The position numbers and the translations under genes were made by a program. From Bacillota bacterium (lineage in GTDB: Bacteria; Bacillota; Clostridia; Lachnospirales; Anaerotignaceae), in assembly GCA_019422105.1 (NCBI GenBank), contig JAHZDZ010000001.1, positions 19,651 through 83,650 of the forward strand: a stretch of 64,000 nt of DNA, written 5' to 3'. How positions within the stretch are numbered: the stretch's first letter is position 1; every line of letters starts with the position of its first letter. Shown here piece after piece: positions 43,980 through 52,587 of this stretch. The notes below the pieces were generated by a model. The model saw only the letters and a list, made by a program, of their open reading frames with translations, was not told where the DNA came from and ran no database searches.

Positions 43980-45068
43980 TTACAGCATATTTATATCAAT
44001 CACCTTTTTTGTAAGCGCCAAAACCAGTTTTTCAATGGCAACACAGTCGTCTAGGCACAAAACCTCCGTCGGAGAATGGGAATACCTCCTTGGAAGGGCA
44101 ATACACATGGTGGCGTTGCCTTTTCCCGCATTCACAGAGCCGGAACCGTTATTGGAATAAAATGCGCCAACAAACGCAAACTCCTGCACAGGGATATTTT
44201 CAGCAGCCGCTGTCTTTCTGGTGGCCTCAAGAAGCTTTGGATGGGCAACCGCATAATTAAATGCTCGCAAATTATGCTGTACCAGCATCAAAGCAGCGCC
44301 GCCGCCGATTTTCAGAGGATTGTCAATCTCGCTGGAATCCGGCACGTCTCCCGTTGGCACCGTATCAAAAAGGAAGCAGTAATCCGGATTAATATGAAGG
44401 ATTGCCGGCTGTATTCCCCTGACTGTAACCTCCTCCAATGTGGTAAAGGTAAAATAGTGCGAACCTCTGATGGCATTTTTGTCTATCCTCTTTATCACAT
44501 CCACAAGTATAGCGCAAAGCGCACGGCAGTCCGCCGCTCTTGTCACCAGAAAATTGGGATCGGCAAGCTCTGTACAGGGACTGTCTATTACCATCTGGCA
44601 TCCCGGCCGCACTCCCATCTCCAGCGCCTTTTCTCTGCTTCCGGCACAGATATCCACATAGGATACTTTCGCGGTCTGCATTTTTTTCAGCTCCTCCTCC
44701 GAGAGCATATGGGTAGAACGTGTTCCAATCACTCCCGGAATAACTCCCTTTTCCGTCTTTATTAATACCCTGCGGCTTGGAAGAACCGCATCGGAGGAAC
44801 CGCCCACCTTTCCAAAATATAAAAATCCTTTTTCGTCTATACTTCTGATAACATAGCCAACCTCGTCCAAATGAGCGTCATAGAGAACCTTTGGTCCGTC
44901 CTGTGCCCCCTTCACCGTCACAATCAAATTTCCGTTGGCCAGCATCTCTATGTTGTCAGCATAATCCTTTACCTCATTGGCAATGTATTTCGCTATGTCC
45001 CACTCATATCCGCAAACGCCGATGAGACTTGTCAGTGCTTTGATTTCCTTTCTCAATGCTTCCTTCAT
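43980..45068 (-). CDS. M42-family metallopeptidase (glutamyl/deblocking aminopeptidase-like)
   Basis: 362 residues. All M42 metal-site elements are present: YDAHLDEVG (first His, Asp), TRAADCRALCA (bridging Asp), TTLEEVTVRG (catalytic Glu pair), a metal Asp in CFLFDTVPTGD and the final RYSHSP histidine. These dodecameric (TET-type) enzymes trim amino-terminal residues from peptides in the cytosol. The ATG at 45068 has GGAG 8 bases upstream. It lies 146 bases after the ammonia-lyase-like gene and may be co-expressed. Confidence 0.9.
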   Translation of the reverse strand: MKEALRKEIKALTSLIGVCGYEWDIAKYIANEVKDYADNIEMLANGNLIVTVKGAQDGPKVLYDAHLDEVGYVIRSIDEKGFLYFGKVGGSSDAVLPSRRVLIKTEKGVIPGVIGTRSTHMLSEEELKKMQTAKVSYVDICAGSREKALEMGVRPGCQMVIDSPCTELADPNFLVTRAADCRALCAILVDVIKRIDKNAIRGSHYFTFTTLEEVTVRGIQPAILHINPDYCFLFDTVPTGDVPDSSEIDNPLKIGGGAALMLVQHNLRAFNYAVAHPKLLEATRKTAAAENIPVQEFAFVGAFYSNNGSGSVNAGKGNATMCIALPRRYSHSPTEVLCLDDCVAIEKLVLALTKKVIDINML

Positions 45069-45214
45069 ACGAATCACTCCATTCTGCGCATTCTATGAAC
45101 CATAACGTATTTTCTTTTTGCTTCATGTAAACAGGAGCTGCACTGCGGGCAAATGTGCATCTCACCTCAGTAAGATTCCTCCCCCTTCGGCAAACAGCCT
45201 TCTTCTGTTTTTCA

Positions 45215-45598
45215 TTAGACAGCTCTGGGCAGCTCATAGACAGCAGTCATCACCATAACAAGAACAGGATCGGCAATGATGTCTGCAGAGCTCTCAAAGG
45301 GAGCGTTTTCCGGCAGGCACCCGACCTTAAAGCATCTGGTCTCCAGCGTAACCCGCCTGCCTTCAGCCTGCAGTACACGTGCGTGATATTCCATATAGTC
45401 TCCCGCGTAGCAGGGACAAAACATACGGTTTTTCGTCACCTTTACACATCGGCCCATATTGCCGAATTCTTTGGCCATAAGGCGGTTGGCACAGTCGCCC
45501 ATCAGGGTAACGTTCCTGGCGCCGTTGACAAGACCTCCTCCATAATAACAGTCTTTTTGTGATAATCTGCTGCGCATGCATATTGTACGGTCACTCAT
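45215..45598 (-). CDS. Hot-dog protein, 3-aminoacyl-CoA ammonia-lyase-like (Kal/Acl type)
   Basis: 127 residues, single hot-dog fold. It aligns by eye with 3-aminobutyryl-CoA ammonia-lyase (Kal) and Clostridium propionicum beta-alanyl-CoA ammonia-lyase: RLSQKDCYYGGGLVNGAR against MSAKDAHYTGNLVNGAR, GDCANRLM against GDVGTELM, and YAGDYMEYHARV against YVGDFMEYHGWI. The reaction would remove ammonia from a beta-aminoacyl-CoA giving 2-enoyl-CoA. The equivalent of the DGD segment differs (FGNMGRC). It is followed upstream by a second hot-dog gene and a class III CoA-transferase. AAAGGAG precedes the ATG. Confidence 0.7.
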   Translation of the reverse strand: MSDRTICMRSRLSQKDCYYGGGLVNGARNVTLMGDCANRLMAKEFGNMGRCVKVTKNRMFCPCYAGDYMEYHARVLQAEGRRVTLETRCFKVGCLPENAPFESSADIIADPVLVMVMTAVYELPRAV

Positions 45599-45624
45599 AA
45601 CATATTCTCCTTTCCCGGTTATTT

Positions 45625-46074
45625 TTAGCAGTCAATTTCCATCCATGGATTTTTTACAATGCCGTCCGGCTGTATGCCTCGCTGAAGCTCCTTTTTCACT
45701 ACTAGGATACACTCAAATGTCGCAATCAGCCTGGGCTCTTCAAACCATACCATATCTCCCTCAAGCGCATCATCTATTCCCGCGCGGCGGGCAGGCGTTG
45801 CCAGCTTGTATACAGAACAGGAGGTGGTGCGGGATGTGTTGCCCACCTTATCCAAAGACGCCCTGAACTGAATCATATCCCCAACATATATATCCTCCAT
45901 AATTTCTACATCCGGATAGCCGAGGGCCAGTGACTCGTCTCCGTCATTGAGAATAAGAACCTCCGTCTCTGCATCACCCGCAATATCAAAAAGTCTTCCA
46001 TAGTGAACCACCCCATCCGCCGTACTGGCGTCTACGGAGCTGAGGTTCCGATCTAAAAAGGATACTGTTCTCAT
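45625..46074 (-). CDS. Second hot-dog protein of the Kal/Acl ammonia-lyase family
   Basis: 149 residues. It shares VHYGRLFDIAGDAETEVLIL, NDGDESLALGYPDVEIMED and IYVGDMIQFRASLDKVGN with beta-alanyl-CoA ammonia-lyase (GDVGTELM, VDGDISLFLGYKDIEF, VYVGDFMEY, EKVGNQS). A C-terminal extension (WFEEPRLIATFECILVVKKE) is longer than in its neighbour. Adjacent paralogues separated by 26 bases suggest a hetero-oligomer or two steps of one pathway. GGAGGAAT precedes the ATG. Confidence 0.65.
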   Translation of the reverse strand: MRTVSFLDRNLSSVDASTADGVVHYGRLFDIAGDAETEVLILNDGDESLALGYPDVEIMEDIYVGDMIQFRASLDKVGNTSRTTSCSVYKLATPARRAGIDDALEGDMVWFEEPRLIATFECILVVKKELQRGIQPDGIVKNPWMEIDC

Positions 46075-46122
46075 AATTCATTCCTCCATTTTCTAATATT
46101 TGACCCTATGCGGGTAATTGAT

Positions 46123-47301
46123 TTACATAATGCCCTCCATTTTGAACTGTTCCAGCTGTTCCACTGTCAGACCAAACACTGATAAATTATCCTGTCCCAG
46201 CAGCGGCGACGCCTGTTCAACGCTTCCAGGCGTCCGTGAAAGCTTCATAACACAGCCCTGAAGCTTCATATCCCCCGCCAAGGGATGTCTGCATGGAACT
46301 ACCATCTCACGCGCTTTAATATGGGAAGACTCAATAATTTCCTTCATATTAAGCAGTGGGCCGCAGGGAATACTGGCCTCGGCCATAATGGCTTCCACCT
46401 CTTTTTTTGTCCTTTCGCTGCACCAGTCATTTATAACCTTCTGCAAATCAGGAATATAGTTCTCATGACGCAGACTGTTTGTTTTATACCGCGGGTCCTC
46501 TTTCAGCCACGGACGGCCGATTACATCACAGAAAACCCCAAACTGCCGATCATTGCCAACTCCGATTGTTATGTAGCCGTCCCTGCATTCATATACATCA
46601 AAGGGCGCTATAATCATGTCCACATTACCACTGCGCTTTGCAATTTCGCCGTTCATGGTATAATCCACAACAGCGCTCTCCAAAATACTGAAAATTGTGT
46701 CTACCATAGAAACATCGACCTGCTGTCCTTCCCCTGTCATGGCCCTGTGGTAAAGGGCAAGAAGTATCCCCGTGGCAAGATAGATGCCGGAGACATGGTC
46801 AGCGACGGAAGGGCCGACCTTAACCGGCTTGCCGTCAGGATAACCGGTCAAATTCAGTATGCCGCCCATAGCCTGTGCTATAGAATCAAAACAGGGGCGT
46901 TCTGCCAGAGGGCCATACTGTCCAAAGCCGGACCCGGAAGCGTAGATGATTTTGGGATTAATTTTATAGAGCGTCTCATAATCAATTTGCAGCCTTTTGG
47001 TAACACCGCCCTTATAGTTTTCAACCACCACATCAGCATTCCTTACCATTTCATAAAAAAATTGGCGGGCTTTTTCATTTTTCAAATTTAACGTCACACC
47101 TTTTTTGTTTCGGTTCCAGTTGCAAAAGCAGCCGCTCTCTCCGCTTTTGGGGTCAATGGGAACAAGCCCTCTTCCCATTTCACCGCCCGGCGGTTCAATT
47201 TTCAATACATCAGCCCCATAATCGGCTAAAATCATGGTACAAAAAGGACCGCTGAGAGCAGAAGTCAAATCCAGAACCTTGAGACCCTGTAATGCTTTCA
47301 T
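46123..47301 (-). CDS. Class III (CaiB/BaiF) CoA-transferase
   Basis: 392 residues. Family marks: LKVLDLTSALSGPFCTMILADYGADVLKIEPPGG near the start, FCNWNRNKKGVTLNL, YASGSGFGQYGP, and the catalytic Asp in SVADHVSGIY (residue ~180). It moves CoA from one acyl-CoA to a carboxylic acid. Relatives act on carnitine, formate/oxalate, bile acids and phenyllactate. Placed first in an operon with two ammonia-lyase-like genes, it likely activates their amino-acid substrate. The ATG at 47301 has AGAGG 7-8 bases upstream. Confidence 0.92.
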   Translation of the reverse strand: MKALQGLKVLDLTSALSGPFCTMILADYGADVLKIEPPGGEMGRGLVPIDPKSGESGCFCNWNRNKKGVTLNLKNEKARQFFYEMVRNADVVVENYKGGVTKRLQIDYETLYKINPKIIYASGSGFGQYGPLAERPCFDSIAQAMGGILNLTGYPDGKPVKVGPSVADHVSGIYLATGILLALYHRAMTGEGQQVDVSMVDTIFSILESAVVDYTMNGEIAKRSGNVDMIIAPFDVYECRDGYITIGVGNDRQFGVFCDVIGRPWLKEDPRYKTNSLRHENYIPDLQKVINDWCSERTKKEVEAIMAEASIPCGPLLNMKEIIESSHIKAREMVVPCRHPLAGDMKLQGCVMKLSRTPGSVEQASPLLGQDNLSVFGLTVEQLEQFKMEGIM

Positions 47302-47925
47302 TTTCAATACCTCTTTTCCAGTCACAGTCTAGCTTGATACCTGTTTCATATTTTTATGGTAACAATTCCAGCCGCGTGAATGTCAACAGGTACTTGCATT
47401 TTTTATGAACTGCCCGGTTAGGAAAAGTCCCAAAAGGTTCCCCTTAGGGGAATACCAAAAGAGCATATTCCTTTATGAACGCAAACAAAAAAGCCGCAGC
47501 GCGGCCTTCCTGTTCTGATCTGTTCTGATCTCTTCAGATCAAACTATTTTTTGTGTGAAATCTAATTTAGAAATCAGGACTTGTGAATAAAATTGGTGAA
47601 ATAAAAAAATACTATTTTCCGAAACCTTGATGTCAAACCATTTTTAGCTATCCTTTTTTCGTTTACTGTGAAACCCCTCTTATTCAGCATAAAATTTTAC
47701 GTTTTCCTTTTTATTTTTACGCTGTTTTAGCCACAACACCGACATATACATATATACAAATTTAATCTTCCTCTAATATTCTGTGCCATTAGAAAATTTC
47801 AAAATAAAGAAAGCTTGATTAATCAAGCTTTCTTTGCTTATTGGAATCATATTGCCTTGTTTCCTTATGCCACACGGCCTCGGCCTTTTCTATAAGAATC
47901 TAATTATAGTTTACACTTTGTTTTT
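47302..47925. other. Gap between CoA-transferase and MerR genes with element copy B
   Basis: 624 bases. The left part (47302-47780) holds a twofold TGTTCTGATC direct repeat and hairpin TGATCT/AGATCA (47516-47542); no clear promoter for the CoA-transferase was found. The right part is the repeat element copy B. Confidence 0.55.
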
Positions 47926-47934
47926 TTAAGTCAA
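47784..47934 (-). repeat. GCATAAGG element, copy B (with promoter-like boxes and 30-bp palindrome)
   Basis: Read on the minus strand: TTGACT (47929-47934), 20 bases, TATAAT (47903-47908), GATTCTTA, GCCGAGGCCGTGTGGCATAA, GGAAACAAGGCAATATGATT, a perfect 30-bp palindrome (47806-47835), and TTTTCTAATGGC. It matches copy C at 56324-56511 almost throughout. The TTGACTTAA of the element supplies the last codons and stop of the MerR gene. Confidence 0.65.
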
Positions 47935-48825
47935 TACACCCTGCTCCGCTTTTTTCTTTTTTCTGATGGGAATAATAATTTTAGCAATCTGCTCATTTTG
48001 ATCCGTGCATTCAATAGGGGAAATCACAAATTCCTCCGCCAGAGAGCCATAGGGTTCATACCCGTTTTGATGAATCCAGGTAAACAGCTTTAAATGGGTA
48101 CTTATCATGGAATCATAAGAGCCCATATGGATAGCCGTAGCCGCCAGATAGCCGCCGTATTTTTGCAGGTATTTTCCGTCAGGCTGGGCATCCACCTTAA
48201 TGCCCAACTGCAAATCACAGTCCTTTCTGATAAACTGCTCCAGTAAATTGTTGTGATAAATTGCAACGGACTGTCCCGTACTCTTGAAACCTTCTTTATG
48301 GCATTTTTCATATAGCTCCATCCAAAAATTGACGGAGGGTTCGCTGATATTATAATCCGGCATGATTTTCCGCTCGGTGAACAGGGCCGTTACCGGAACA
48401 TACTCTGTGCCTATATTATTGAGCAGATAAGTGTTAAGCTCCTTTTGTGTTTTCACATCACTGCGCATTTCTACCGCCTGCTCCAGACGATCCACCCATT
48501 CCCTCTGATCCTTCAACAGCTCCTGCTTCACCTGGATTTCCTCCTCAATAGCCGCCAAACGCTGCTTGATTTGAATGGAAAGGGTCTCAATATCATTTTT
48601 TTCAATAACCGCACTGATTTCCTTCAGCCCGCAGCCAATATTCCGCAGTCTTTTAATCGTGTTTAAAACAATTATCTGCTCCTTGCTGTACAGCCGGTAA
48701 TTATTTTCAGGATTCCGTATGGCAGGAACCACCAGCCCAATGGAATCGTAATACCGCAGAGTCTTGGCAGAAAGGCCGGTCACCATTGCAACCTCGCCTA
48801 TTGTGTAAATTTCCTGTTCGATCAT
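47926..48825 (-). CDS. MerR-family regulator with GyrI-like effector domain
   Basis: 299 residues: an N-terminal MerR winged helix (YTIGEVAMVTGLSAKTLRYYD, then NNYRLYSKEQ), a coiled-coil dimer helix (~85-120), and a C-terminal GyrI/BmrR-like ligand-binding domain (~140-290). It belongs to the drug- or metabolite-binding BmrR group, which activates promoters with long spacers. Possible targets are its neighbours (alcohol dehydrogenase/ETF-alpha fragment upstream, CoA-transferase operon downstream). Confidence 0.88.
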   Translation of the reverse strand: MIEQEIYTIGEVAMVTGLSAKTLRYYDSIGLVVPAIRNPENNYRLYSKEQIIVLNTIKRLRNIGCGLKEISAVIEKNDIETLSIQIKQRLAAIEEEIQVKQELLKDQREWVDRLEQAVEMRSDVKTQKELNTYLLNNIGTEYVPVTALFTERKIMPDYNISEPSVNFWMELYEKCHKEGFKSTGQSVAIYHNNLLEQFIRKDCDLQLGIKVDAQPDGKYLQKYGGYLAATAIHMGSYDSMISTHLKLFTWIHQNGYEPYGSLAEEFVISPIECTDQNEQIAKIIIPIRKKKKAEQGVLT

Positions 48826-49012
48826 AATATCCCATCCCTATCTGGTCAAAACAGCACTGTCCACAGCCTTTGCAAACTTTCCCTTTCTTTTCCTATTTCA
48901 TGACATTTTGATCCTGTCAGGAGCAGACAACATTCATTTTGTCCACCGACCTAAGATAAGTCTGTTTGTATCATAAAACTTAAAATCGCTTATATATTTT
49001 AAACGAACGCTG

Positions 49013-49495
49013 TCAAAGCCCACCGCTTTCCTCTTCCAGCTTTTTGCAGCACACGAGCAAAGACGCAATCATTTTCTCACGGCTCATATTCTCATCTTTT
49101 TCTTTTTCCCTTTTTAAATGCTCCGTCAGCCTAGCGAGCACAAAACCGCAGTCCGCAATAATCTTTATATGTGCCATGTGAAAAATAGGTGCCTTTTTGT
49201 CAACATTAACCGCAACAATTGTTTCTGCATTTTTCATGCCGATGGTATGAAAATTAGCGCCCGATATGCCGAAAGCCATATAAAGCTTTGGTGTAAGCCT
49301 CTTTGTGCTGAGGCCGACCATTTGACTGTGGGAAAGCCAGCCCTCCTCCACTGCGCCTCTTGAGGCCGCGATCTCACCGCCTATAAGACAGGCAAGCTCA
49401 CACAATAGCCGAAGATTTCTTTCTCCCCCAAGTCCTCTGCCTCCGGCGACTACATACTCGCCTTTTTCCAGTTTCATAAAATTTTCCGTTTCCAT
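49013..49495 (-). CDS. Stand-alone FAD-binding domain of electron transfer flavoprotein alpha
   Basis: 160 residues equal to only the C-terminal domain of EtfA (normally ~320-340): VVAGGRGLGGERNLRLL, GGEIAASRGAVEEGWLSHSQ, VGLSTKRLTPKLYMAFGISG, ANFHTIGMKNAETIVAVNVD and KAPIFHMAHIKIIADCGFVL. The FAD-binding SR..V..GW, HSQMVG and GISGANFH segments are intact. GGAG lies 7 bases before the ATG and there is no EtfA N-domain or EtfB next to it. It follows the alcohol dehydrogenase gene by 12 bases. It may be a separate flavin carrier, or a truncated relic that kept translation signals. Confidence 0.8.
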   Translation of the reverse strand: METENFMKLEKGEYVVAGGRGLGGERNLRLLCELACLIGGEIAASRGAVEEGWLSHSQMVGLSTKRLTPKLYMAFGISGANFHTIGMKNAETIVAVNVDKKAPIFHMAHIKIIADCGFVLARLTEHLKREKEKDENMSREKMIASLLVCCKKLEEESGGL

Positions 49496-49507
49496 TTTCT
49501 ATCTCCA

Positions 49508-50677
49508 TTAAAGCGCAAGCTTATAGATTGCAATAACATCATCCTTTGCAAGCCTGCGGTAATTTCCCAGTGTAGCAGAGCCATTCTTCGTACATTTATC
49601 AGCCATTTCCTCAAAATGAGTCTCGTCAATGCCCAGGTCCCTCAGTCTTGTGACAAGGCCGCACTGGTTCAAAAACTGCTCAAAAGCCCTGATGCCTGCA
49701 ACAATAGTCGCCTCCGGCTGGTAGGGATTATAGTCAATATTCATCACATTGGTCGCAAACTGAAGCATTTTTTTCGGCTTCTCCCGCCAGATATATTTCA
49801 TCCATGCCGGGAACAGTACCGCAAGCCCTGCCCCGTGGGCAATGTCATAAAAAGCGCTCAAGGGGTGCTCCATATCATGGTTGCCCCAGTCTTCCTCCCG
49901 TCCCGCGCCCACAAGGCCATTGTGAGCCAGTGTTCCCGCCCACATCAGTTCTGCCCGTGCGTCATAGTTTTCGTTATCCTTTAAAACAATAGGCAAATTG
50001 CTGATAACCGTTTTTAAAACGGACTCGCACAGCCTGTCGCTTAATTCCACATGCTCCGTGTTGGTAAAATACCGCTCCATCACATGGGCCATAATATCAC
50101 TTGCACCGCAAGCTGTCTGATAATTGGAAAGTGTACAGGTCAGGGCAGGATTTAATATGGAAAACTGAGGTCGCATAGCTCCGTTGCCGTAGGAATTTTT
50201 GTCCTTTGTCTCTTCATTTGTAATGACGCTTCCGGGACTGCACTCACTTCCCGCCGCCGGTATGGTGATGACGCATCCCACAGGCAGCACCCTCTTCGCT
50301 CTTGCCTTTCCCTCAAAAAAGTCCCATACATCACCCTCATAAGGAACGCCTAAGGCAATGGTCTTCGCTGTGTCAACCACACTTCCGCCGCCAACCGCCA
50401 ATATAAAATCAATGTTTTTTTCCCTGCAAATTTCGATGCCTTCTCTCACCAGGCTTAATACAGGGTTTGGCTTCACACCGGAAAGCTCTGTAAAGCTTAC
50501 GCCGCTTTCTTCCAGTGAAGCAACAATCTCATCATACAATCCGCTTTTTTTGATAGAGCCCCCGCCATAGACAAACAGTATATTTTTGCTGAATTTTGCC
50601 GTGTTCTTTCCTGTTTCCTTTTGCGTATCCCTCCCAAAAATAATTTTGGTGCCGCACTGAAAATTAAAATTGTTCAC
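49508..50677 (-). CDS. Iron-containing alcohol dehydrogenase (BdhA/YqhD type)
   Basis: 389 residues, group III alcohol dehydrogenase. NAD(P) loop AVGGGSVVDTAKTIA, metal ligands in GASDIMAHVMERYF (Asp, His) and HPLSAFYDIAHGAGLA (two His). TIPAAGSECSPGSVITN is typical of butanol dehydrogenases and YqhD. It reduces short aldehydes to alcohols (or the reverse). The GTG start has AGGAGG 10 bases upstream. First gene of a two-gene unit with the EtfA-like fragment. Confidence 0.93.
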   Translation of the reverse strand: MNNFNFQCGTKIIFGRDTQKETGKNTAKFSKNILFVYGGGSIKKSGLYDEIVASLEESGVSFTELSGVKPNPVLSLVREGIEICREKNIDFILAVGGGSVVDTAKTIALGVPYEGDVWDFFEGKARAKRVLPVGCVITIPAAGSECSPGSVITNEETKDKNSYGNGAMRPQFSILNPALTCTLSNYQTACGASDIMAHVMERYFTNTEHVELSDRLCESVLKTVISNLPIVLKDNENYDARAELMWAGTLAHNGLVGAGREEDWGNHDMEHPLSAFYDIAHGAGLAVLFPAWMKYIWREKPKKMLQFATNVMNIDYNPYQPEATIVAGIRAFEQFLNQCGLVTRLRDLGIDETHFEEMADKCTKNGSATLGNYRRLAKDDVIAIYKLAL

Positions 50678-50775
50678 GTGTAGTATACCTCCTTATTGGT
50701 AAACGGAATATAAACTGAATAAAACAACAGTATCAGAATCAGGTAACTTCCGATAAAGACCGCCGGCTCCGTGTA

Positions 50776-51807
50776 TTACCTCTCTCCAAGCTTCAAGGAT
50801 GGGTTGGCATTCAAATCCAGCCCGTCCCTGATTCCCTTTCTGTATTCGTAATAGGCGGCCGATCCAATCATAGCCGCGTTATCTGTACAGAGAACAGGAG
50901 ATGGAATGTTGAGAGTAAAACCCTCACTGTCGCAAGCCTGCTTCATGGCCTCCCGCAATGCGGAGTTCGAGGCGACGCCGCCTGCCATGGCTACTTTCCC
51001 AACATTTTTCTCCCGCGCCGCTTTAATGGTTTTCGCCACCAAAACTTCAACAACAGAGCGCTGGAAGCTGGCCGCCACATCATTTGCATTTATTTCCTCC
51101 TGCATCATCTTTTTCTTGTTGATGTAGTTTAACACAGCCGATTTCAGACCGCTGAAGCTGAAATCATAGCTGTCCTCCTCCAGATAAGCGCGCGGAAACT
51201 CTATTGCGTGGGGATTGCCGCTTTTTGCCGCCGCGTCAATTTTAGGGCCCCCGGGATATCCCATGCCAATGGCGCGGGCCACCTTGTCGTAAGCCTCCCC
51301 CGCGGCATCATCTCTGGTGCGCCCCAAAATTTCGTATTCTCCGTAATCTCTCACATAGACAAGATGACTGTGTCCGCCTGAAACCACAAGCGCAATATAG
51401 GGCGGTGCAAACTCCTTATCCTCAATATAGTTTGCAGAAATGTGCCCCTCAATATGGTGAACTCCAATCAGTGGCTTGTGAAGGGCAAAAGCCAGTGCCT
51501 TTGCCTCCGCCAGACCGACTAAAAGCGCCCCCACAAGTCCCGGACCGTAGGTTACGGCGATCGCATCAATAGCGTCAAATGTAACACCCGCATCAAGAAG
51601 CGCCCTGTCAATCACGCCGTCTATATTTTCTATATGCTTTCTGGAGGCAATCTCAGGCACAACCCCTCCATACAGCGTATGCAGTGCAATTTGGGAGGAT
51701 ATTACATTGGATAAAACCTCTCTGCCGTTTTGTACAACAGATGCCGCCGTTTCATCACAGGAACTCTCTATGGCTAAAATCAGCACATCCTTATTTTCTT
51801 TTTCCAT
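50776..51807 (-). CDS. tsaD: tRNA N6-adenosine threonylcarbamoyltransferase TsaD
   Basis: 343 residues, full length. Iron ligands His118 and His122 in HHIEGH; LAIESSCDETAAS at the N-terminus; VSGGHSHLVYV and AGGVASNSALR ATP-site loops. Transfers the threonylcarbamoyl group to A37 of ANN-decoding tRNAs with TsaB/TsaE, which are not in the window. Precedes nothing in its own direction closely; the sigma operon ends 27 bases upstream. Confidence 0.97.
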   Translation of the reverse strand: MEKENKDVLILAIESSCDETAASVVQNGREVLSNVISSQIALHTLYGGVVPEIASRKHIENIDGVIDRALLDAGVTFDAIDAIAVTYGPGLVGALLVGLAEAKALAFALHKPLIGVHHIEGHISANYIEDKEFAPPYIALVVSGGHSHLVYVRDYGEYEILGRTRDDAAGEAYDKVARAIGMGYPGGPKIDAAAKSGNPHAIEFPRAYLEEDSYDFSFSGLKSAVLNYINKKKMMQEEINANDVAASFQRSVVEVLVAKTIKAAREKNVGKVAMAGGVASNSALREAMKQACDSEGFTLNIPSPVLCTDNAAMIGSAAYYEYRKGIRDGLDLNANPSLKLGER

Positions 51808-51834
51808 CTTTTTCTCTCCTAATAATTACATTTC

Positions 51835-52581
51835 CTAATCGTCCAATCCTTCCTTAATTATATCCCGAATTTTGTCCCTGTCAAAGCTTTCTTCACCGTG
51901 TCTGGTCTTAAAGGTAACCGGCAGACTTATTTTCAGAACTCTCCTGTATACAAACAGCAGAAAAACCGTTCCCAGAGAAAGCACGGGATAAACAAAAAAA
52001 ATGAAAGCTCCTCCTATGCCAAACACGCTTTCACTCAGTATCATAATAAAATTTCCAATCAGATAGTATATAAGCGTATAGCCTGATATGCGCAGTACTC
52101 CCTCAAATACATAGCCTATAAAAATAGCAAGTGATATCCTGCCAAACTGCACCAGAAGCATTACGATAAAAGACGATGCGATAGAAAAAGGAATACCCAC
52201 CACGGAATAGATATGCATGCCAACAATAGCTGCAATTCCAAAGTACAGTACAAGTCCCGATGAGATTACTTTCCCATAATGGCGGATTAACACCATAGCG
52301 CCCTGCTCGGACTGCCTTTTAAACAAAAACAAAAATAAAAGTCCAATGATCAGCTGCCCTCCCGCACCCGCAATCAAAAGCAGTGTATCAGGCAAGTCAG
52401 CCAAATATTGGACATAAGAAGAAATGCCCAAAGCCTGTATAATTACTTTGAACATTTCCATAATGTTTTGGGAAATAAAGATAAGCTCCCTGGGATAATC
52501 CGCCACCAGTCTCAGGGAAATAATTCCAATACATATAATCAGGCATAAGAGAAAATTCTCTGTATTTTTTGATATTTTCAT
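51835..52581 (-). CDS. Polytopic membrane protein in the sigma/anti-sigma operon
   Basis: 248 residues with about six hydrophobic segments, a charged C-terminal tail (KTRHGEESFDRDKIRDIIKE), no recognised family. It lies 6 bases after the anti-sigma gene and is almost certainly co-transcribed with it, so it may sense or process the envelope signal. Function unknown. Confidence 0.6.
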   Translation of the reverse strand: MKISKNTENFLLCLIICIGIISLRLVADYPRELIFISQNIMEMFKVIIQALGISSYVQYLADLPDTLLLIAGAGGQLIIGLLFLFLFKRQSEQGAMVLIRHYGKVISSGLVLYFGIAAIVGMHIYSVVGIPFSIASSFIVMLLVQFGRISLAIFIGYVFEGVLRISGYTLIYYLIGNFIMILSESVFGIGGAFIFFVYPVLSLGTVFLLFVYRRVLKISLPVTFKTRHGEESFDRDKIRDIIKEGLDD

Positions 52582-52587
52582 CTGTCA

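Noticed and set aside
47929..47934. MerR-type autoregulated promoter at the end of the MerR gene
   Set aside because: The 20-base spacer is suggestive, but the same sequence is part of a repeat also found at 56344-56375 without a MerR gene, and it points away from the MerR start.
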